Source: Piscicola geometra (Eukaryota; Annelida; Clitellata; Hirudinida; Piscicolidae). Taken from it: a stretch of DNA of 64,000 bases. Each line of letters starts with the position of its first letter. The first letter of the stretch is position 1. The translations under genes and the position numbers were made by a program. Below the pieces are notes generated by a model. It ran no database searches. It had not been told where the DNA came from and worked only from the letters and a program-made list of their open reading frames with translations. Shown here piece after piece: positions 58,686 to 64,000 of the stretch. Where the stretch lies: assembly GCA_943735955.1 (NCBI GenBank), contig OX030960.1:2239402-2303401 (forward strand), read 5' to 3'.

Positions 58686-58913
58686 TCAACCAGCTACCTC
58701 CTTGCCTTTAATTCCTGAGATACCTAAGGATTGATCTAGCAAGGCCAGACACTTTCTGGCCTCGCTTGCAAAAGCATCTAACGGATGTACATTACAATTC
58801 AATTGCAGCAAATCAATCTGGAGTTCATCAACTAAAAGCTGATTAACCCGATTGTTCACTGGGGCCCTATCACTAACGCACGATCTCAACTTTGAAAGGA
58901 AGTGAGATCGCAC
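58686..58913 (-). pseudogene. Zinc-finger transposon protein fragment, copy b
   Basis: The first 68 or so codons are identical to the fragment at 53637-54023 up to LGISGIK, then the sequence diverges and the fingers are absent. The flank 58920-59060 repeats the block at 54030-54172. Confidence 0.6.
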
Positions 58914-59554
58914 TTAGGCCACTTAGAGTTTAAAATAATGCGCATAAATCTCGGCAGCTTCCCTTACGGATCTCTGATTTGTTCAGCATTATCAGATGCT
59001 GACCCACCAGCAAGTCTGCCTACAGAAAAAGCATAATCTTTATTTGTATTATTAACATGAATACTTAAATAAACAAATTAAAAAAGTAATAAAATAATAA
59101 AAAAAACAACATATATATCTAATAATAATTATTATATAAAAAAGATATATATTTATGTTTATGTATATATTTTTTAATGAAAGACTCCATACACTGTTTC
59201 ATGTTTTATTATTAAATAATTCAAACTCAAAAAAATTCTAAATAGCAGCATTAGCAATTAACATTGGGTAACTTGGTGTGCTTTTAGGTTACTGGCATAA
59301 TTACTGGCGTAGTTGCATTCGCTGCAAGTATATGGTTTGAACCCTGAATGGATTCTGTTATGTTTTATTAAGTTTGATCTATTATTTGTGCATTTTCAAC
59401 TATTGTATCCTGAGTGTCCTTTGATACACTTAAAAAAGGCTCTTGCTGGAGCATCACAAATTATTGCATCTATAACTATTTGAATATTTGTCCCATTAAA
59501 CTTATAGCCTTTCAGAACCAAGAGGTTCACTTCACAACAAAATCTTGAAAAAAA

Positions 59555-59776
59555 TTATTTCAATGAGAGCGGTTTAGTTTTTCCACAATATAATATAACA
59601 TCAAAAACACGCATTATCTTATTTTCTTTTATCCGTTCCAAAATCGGCCAAAGTTTGGTCAAGGAGCTATTAAAAAGTGGAATTTCATCAATATTAAAAT
59701 GTAATGTCAAAGAATCCAAGTTTGCGAGAAAAGGATATGATTGCAATTCTGAATGTAATGCTTTTGAAATACTCAA
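59555..59776 (-). pseudogene. Transposase-like fragment 1, copy b
   Basis: Essentially identical to 53053-53268 and lying in a shared block of about 430 bp (53060-53490 versus 59570-60000). Confidence 0.6.
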
Positions 59777-59921
59777 ATAATTGTAATCACCTCCAGCAAT
59801 TTTAGAAATGACAGCTTGTTTAGGCGTTGATAAAAGTGTTCTAGAATCTCGTGGTACTTTAAGACCATGTTTGCGAGAATATGCAGCAATTCAGATTGCG
59901 CTTTATGACTAATATTATACA

Positions 59922-60410
59922 TCAAAGCCCAGGCAACCAACTCCTGTTTGAGATCTGAATCACTCGTATCAGAATCACTGTTGACAAATTGTTCATGGAA
60001 ACAGCTAACACAGTGACAAATTTCTTCAACTTGCTTGTAACAATTTCAAATTTATCTCGTAAAAGACCAGGGTCCAAAGAAGTGACAGCTGTTAATCCAA
60101 CAACATCTTTAAATTTGCAACACAATGATTGAATCATAAAACACAGAACGGTTTTAGCTCTTTCCCCATTTTCAGTCAAACCAAACACAGATCCGGTAAA
60201 GTGCTCCAGTCGCTTAGCTGTATGAGTTTCGTCGCATGTTAAAATAAACAGTTTTTGGGTCTCTGCGAGTTGTTTTAATCTTGCTTCTAAGTATGGTTGG
60301 GTAAGGCTTTTAACATTTTCAGTGAAAACAGAAGACAACTGCTGAATGCGACGTATACTAGGAAGGATAAATAATTCTTTCAAATTTTCATATAATTTAG
60401 GGCTTGTCAT
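59922..60410 (-). pseudogene. Transposase-like fragment 2
   Basis: 162-codon minus frame with LFILPSIRRIQQLSSVF, LFILTCDETHTAKRLEHFTG, ENGERAKTVLCFMIQSL and VTVLAVSMNN. The spacing of the TCDE and VLAVS..N blocks resembles the start of the P-element/THAP-type catalytic domain, but I am not sure. Upstream (60650-60480) a Cys pair (FKCMLCAPLKT) hints at a zinc finger. It runs into the repeated block described above. Confidence 0.5.
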
Positions 60411-60794
60411 TTACCACAAAATTGAAATAGTAAGAAGTTTGTTGGTATATTTTCTGGCTTGCTTCTTAACTATAGATTAAAAAAATGTGTAGTGCAATCG
60501 ACAGTATTTTCTTTTCTGCTTTTATGGCAGTTAACGGTCTTCAATGGAGCACATAGCATGCATTTGAAAGTTAAATTGTTTTTATATCATTGTGTAACTG
60601 GTCTTAGCTGCCTCCATGTGTCATATCGGCTACAAATATTGGAGGTTTGGTCTTAACCACCTTGGTTTGTGAACGTGAGTTTTTTTGTCGATTTCCCTTT
60701 ATCCTTTATTGTGCCTAAAATATATTTAATTCTTATCCATTCATAGAGACATAGAAAACAAAGAAGTAGACATAGAAGTAGAAATAGAAGCAGA

Positions 60795-62199
60795 GAGTTT
60801 AAATTAAAGTTAGTTTAAATTAAAGTTAGTTTAAATTAAAGTTAGTTTAAATTAAAGTTAGTTTAAATTAAAGTTAGTTTAAATTAAAGTTAGTTTAAAT
60901 TAAAGTTAGTTTAAATTAAAGTTAGTTTAAATTAAAGTTAGTTTAAATTAAAGTTAGTTTAAATTAAAGTTAGTTTAAATTAAAGTTAGTTTAAATTAAA
61001 GTTAGTTTAAATTAAAGTTAGTTTAAATTAAAGTTAGTTTAAATTAAAGTTAGTTTAAATTAAAGTTAGTTTAAATTAAAGTTAGTTTAAATTAAGGTTA
61101 GTTTAAATTAAAGTTAGTTTAAATTAAAGTTAGTTTAAATTAAAGTTATTTTAAACTAAAGTTAGTTTAAATTAAAGTTAGTTTAAATTAAAGTTAGTTT
61201 AAATTAAAGTTAGTTTAAATTAAAGTTAGTTTAAATTAAAGTTAGTTTAAATTAAAGTTAGTTTAAATTAAAGTTAGTTTAAATTAAAGTTAGTTTAAAT
61301 TAAAGTTAGTTTAAATTAAAGTTAGTTTAAATTAAAGTTAGTTTAAATTAAAGTTAGTTTAAATTAAAGTTAGTTTAAATTAAAGTTAGTTTAAATTAAA
61401 GTTAGTTTAAATTAAAGTTAGTTTAAATTAAAGTTAGTTTAAATTAAAGTTAGTTTAAATTAAAGTTAGTTTAAATTGAAGTTAGTTTAAATTAAAGTTA
61501 GTTTAAATTAAAGTTAGTTTAAATTAAAGTTAGTTTAAATTAAAGTTAGTTTAAATTAAGGTTAGTTTAAATTAAAGTTAGTTTAAATTAAAGTTAGTTT
61601 AAATTAAAGTTATTTTAAACTAAAGTTAGTTTAAATTAAAGTTAGTTTAAATTAAAGTTAGTTTAAATTAAAGTTAGTTTAAATTAAAGTTAGTTTAAAT
61701 TAAAGTTAGTTTAAATTAAAGTTAGTTTAAATTAAGGTTAGTTTAAATTAAAGTTAGTTTAAATTAAAGTTAGTTTAAATTAAAGTTAGTTTAAATTAAA
61801 GTTAGTTTAAATTAAAGTTAGTTTAAATTAAAGTTAGTTTAAATTAAAGTTAGTTTAAATTAAAGTTAGTTTAAATTAAGGTTAGTTTAAATTAAAGTTA
61901 GTTTAAATTAAAGTTAGTTTAAATTAAAGTTATTTTAAACTAAAGTTAGTTTAAATGAAAGTTAGTTTAAATTTAAGTTAGTTTAAATTAAAGTTAGTTT
62001 AAATTAAAGTTAGTTTAAATTAAAGTTAGTTTAAATTAAAGTTAGTTTAAATTAAGGTTAGTTTAAATTAAAGTTAGTTTAAATTAAAGTTAGTTTAAAT
62101 TAAAGTTAGTTTAAATTAAAGTTAGTTTAAATTAAAGTTAGTTTAAATTAAAGTTAGTTTAAATTAATGTTAGTTTAAATTAATGTTAGTTTAAATTAA
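60795..62199. repeat. 16-bp minisatellite, about 88 copies
   Basis: Unit GTTAGTTTAAATTAAA repeated in register. Variant units (TTAAGG for TTAAAG; GTTATTTTAAACTAAA) recur at regular multiples of 16, showing a higher-order structure. The array continues after the piggyBac to about 63525. Confidence 0.98.
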
Positions 62200-63458
62200 C
62201 CCATTAACGCATGACTCAAAGGAATTAATTAATTTTTTAACATTTTATTGAAAACCCGATTCTAACAAATAAAATCAAAAAATTAGTCTGAAATATTTTA
62301 TACAAAAAAAGTTATGATGAAAATAAAAAATGTCCTTAAAAAAGGACGCTATGCATTGCTACCGACGGTAATCACGATTCGTGGTAGATGCTGAAGCACT
62401 CCAAATGTAAAGCTACATTACATTTAAGGCATTTCTTTTCCACTTTCTTTCCACATTGCTTGCATCTTTTTTGGCCATCTTCAATTTTACCAATAAAATG
62501 ATCTTTTCCATCGTATCGGACATCTGCAATCACGCTTTTAGCTAAATTCATGGATCCTTTTTTTTCTTTTTTGATCTGTTTGAAACCATATGAAAAAATT
62601 ATAAATATTTCAGTTTAACATGAATAATAATAAAAACTCACATCAATTTGGCCTAGAATTGATTTCACAACCTGACGTCTAAACTGCACACATGTAAATT
62701 TTTCATTTTTATTATACTTTTTAAAAATGCACCAGGCATTGTGGACAGAGGCATCAATTAAAAAACCAAATAAAGGCCACCACCACTTTCTTAGCTGGCC
62801 TTTTTACAGCAGTTTCTTCTCTACTTATAGTGGTTTTCTCTTCCCCAATTTTGGAAATTACTATTTCTGCTTCTGCATTTAGCTGGTTTCTTGATAAATT
62901 ATCTAGAGTACCTTCACCATCCTCGGGTCCACTATCCTCATCAGAGCAGTTTGGGTCAGTAGGAGGAATCATGACTATATCTGCTGAAAAGAAATCATTG
63001 TCATCTTCCAAAATACTAAGGACTTCATGAAGAGCGAATCTGAAAATAATTGTTTTTACCATCAGTATTACTGCATAGTGTCCTTAAAAAAGGACACTCA
63101 ATAAAACACAGTTTTTGGAAATAATATTACATGTAAAATAAAATTTATTTTAAATAAAGATATAAGAATGAATAACAATGAAATATTATTATACATTATG
63201 AATGGTAGACATTAAATAAAATTATAACTAACTTTTTTTCATGAGCCATGACAAAAACACAAAAAATTTAGTTATCGCCTTGAAAAATCAGAATATCGAA
63301 ACAATCTATCAATTTCAAATCACAAAAAAATTTTTAACAAAGACTTCAGTTTATATAGGACAGGATTAGCTGCAAAGATAATAAATATAATCAAGATAAC
63401 TATTATTAAAAAAACTTTTTATTGCTGTCCTTAAAAAAGGACAGTATGCGTTAATGGG
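62200..63458 (-). mobile_element. piggyBac element inserted in the minisatellite
   Basis: Ends CCCATTAACGCAT and ATGCGTTAATGGG are perfect inverted repeats bounded by TTAA on both sides (62196-62199, 63459-63462), as piggyBac requires. Subterminal GTCCTTAAAAAAGGAC palindromes occur near each end. Two minus-strand coding pieces remain: 63062-62754, an acidic N-terminus (DEDSGPEDGEGTLDNLS) typical of PGBD-like proteins, and 62560-62370, the C-terminal zinc region (RCKQCGKKVEKKCLKCNVAL...LECFSIYHES). The catalytic centre between them is gone, so this is an internally deleted, non-autonomous copy. Confidence 0.92.
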
Positions 63459-63525
63459 TTAATGTTAGTTTAAATTAATGTTAGTTTAAATTAAAGTTAG
63501 TTTAAATTAAAGTTAGTTTAAATTA
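63459..63525. repeat. Right-hand continuation of the 16-bp minisatellite
   Basis: Four units follow the piggyBac, including the AATG variant that also immediately precedes it, confirming that the two arrays were one. Confidence 0.95.
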
Positions 63526-63739
63526 AAGGACTCCTACTATTTTTTGTTGATATCTGAAATAACCTAGTTAAAGCATTTTTAACTATTATTAAACGCCTTA
63601 CCTTCAATAAAACCCATGGTGACATACGGAGATCTTCTAATATAAAAGTCCACCATACCCAAAGGTCTTTCTGCCTGAATAGTTTGGATTCCATTTAGAT
63701 AGCATAAGGCATAGAACACTAACATGTTTTAATATCAAT

Positions 63740-63960
63740 ACATTGGCTGGGAGACTGAAAGGGTAATAGCACTTGTCTAAGGTGCTTCCCTGGACTAGTG
63801 GTAGAGTGGGGATGTCTTACTTTCCCGTACAGGTAAGACACATGTCCACTGCTCCTGGGTTAGTCGTTGACACGAAAAAGGTGTTCATCCACCCTTTATC
63901 AGTTTTTGATCTTCGTGCTGTTGGGTAACCCTGATACCCTCCACACCAAAAAGTCCTATT
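63740..63960 (+). repeat. Dispersed SINE-like repeat, copy 2
   Basis: Shares the GCACTTGTCTAAGGTGCTTC and AGTGGTAGAGTGGGGATGTC region with 37323-37392 and extends beyond it. AGTGGTAGAGTG resembles an RNA polymerase III A box; a clear B box is not visible. Confidence 0.5.
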
Positions 63961-64000
63961 CATCGTGACAAGAGTGGGGGGGTCAGTTTAGTTCCCGGCC

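Noticed and set aside
60795..62199. CRISPR-like or regulatory array
   Set aside because: Units are directly adjacent with no spacers and the genome is eukaryotic; it is a minisatellite.

Overview
The window is nuclear DNA from an animal. It is AT-rich, its genes are split by GT-AG introns, and it is crowded with microsatellites and DNA transposons. The gene set (Wnt5, a Josephin deubiquitinase, MEP50/WDR77, a mixed-lineage kinase, TMEM45, a SANBR/KIAA1841-like fragment) is bilaterian. The sequence style would suit an annelid, mollusc or similar invertebrate, but the species cannot be fixed from the sequence alone. Gene models below were built by hand from splice sites, reading-frame phase and remembered family features; no alignment was run.

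Layout. 0.9-12.8 kb (+): a five-exon Wnt5 gene with a 9 kb first intron holding a roughly 630 bp (GT)n tract. 12.8-18.0 kb: AT-rich intergenic DNA with decayed repeats. 18.0-19.0 kb (+): a four-exon gene for a 181-residue protein of uncertain family. 19.4-20.1 kb (-): a three-exon JOSD1/2-type deubiquitinase. 20.4-24.1 kb (-): a nine-exon WDR77/MEP50 gene carrying a hAT transposon in its last intron. 24.9-35.6 kb (+): a 14-exon mixed-lineage kinase (MAP3K9/10/11/21, slipper), head-to-head with WDR77; its second intron contains a decayed piggyBac. 35.6-40.9 kb: intergenic DNA with MITEs and a long hairpin. 40.85-41.7 kb (+): single-exon TMEM45. 43.9-44.8 kb (+): internal exons of a SANBR/KIAA1841 homologue, with no start or end found in the window.

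From about 43.7 kb to the end the window is mostly mobile DNA. It holds a fold-back element whose arms are tandem arrays of a 15-16 bp unit, and a Ginger-type integrase gene split by a hAT that is itself split by a second hAT. It also holds shuffled, repeated fragments of several transposase families, a LINE endonuclease fragment, and a 16-bp minisatellite of about 1.4 kb into which a piggyBac has inserted at a TTAA.

The genes have no obvious shared pathway; they are ordinary unlinked animal genes. The less ordinary aspects are the introns made almost wholly of simple repeats that run up to the 3' splice site, the fold-back element enclosing or abutting a host gene fragment, and the nested transposons with legible target-site duplications.
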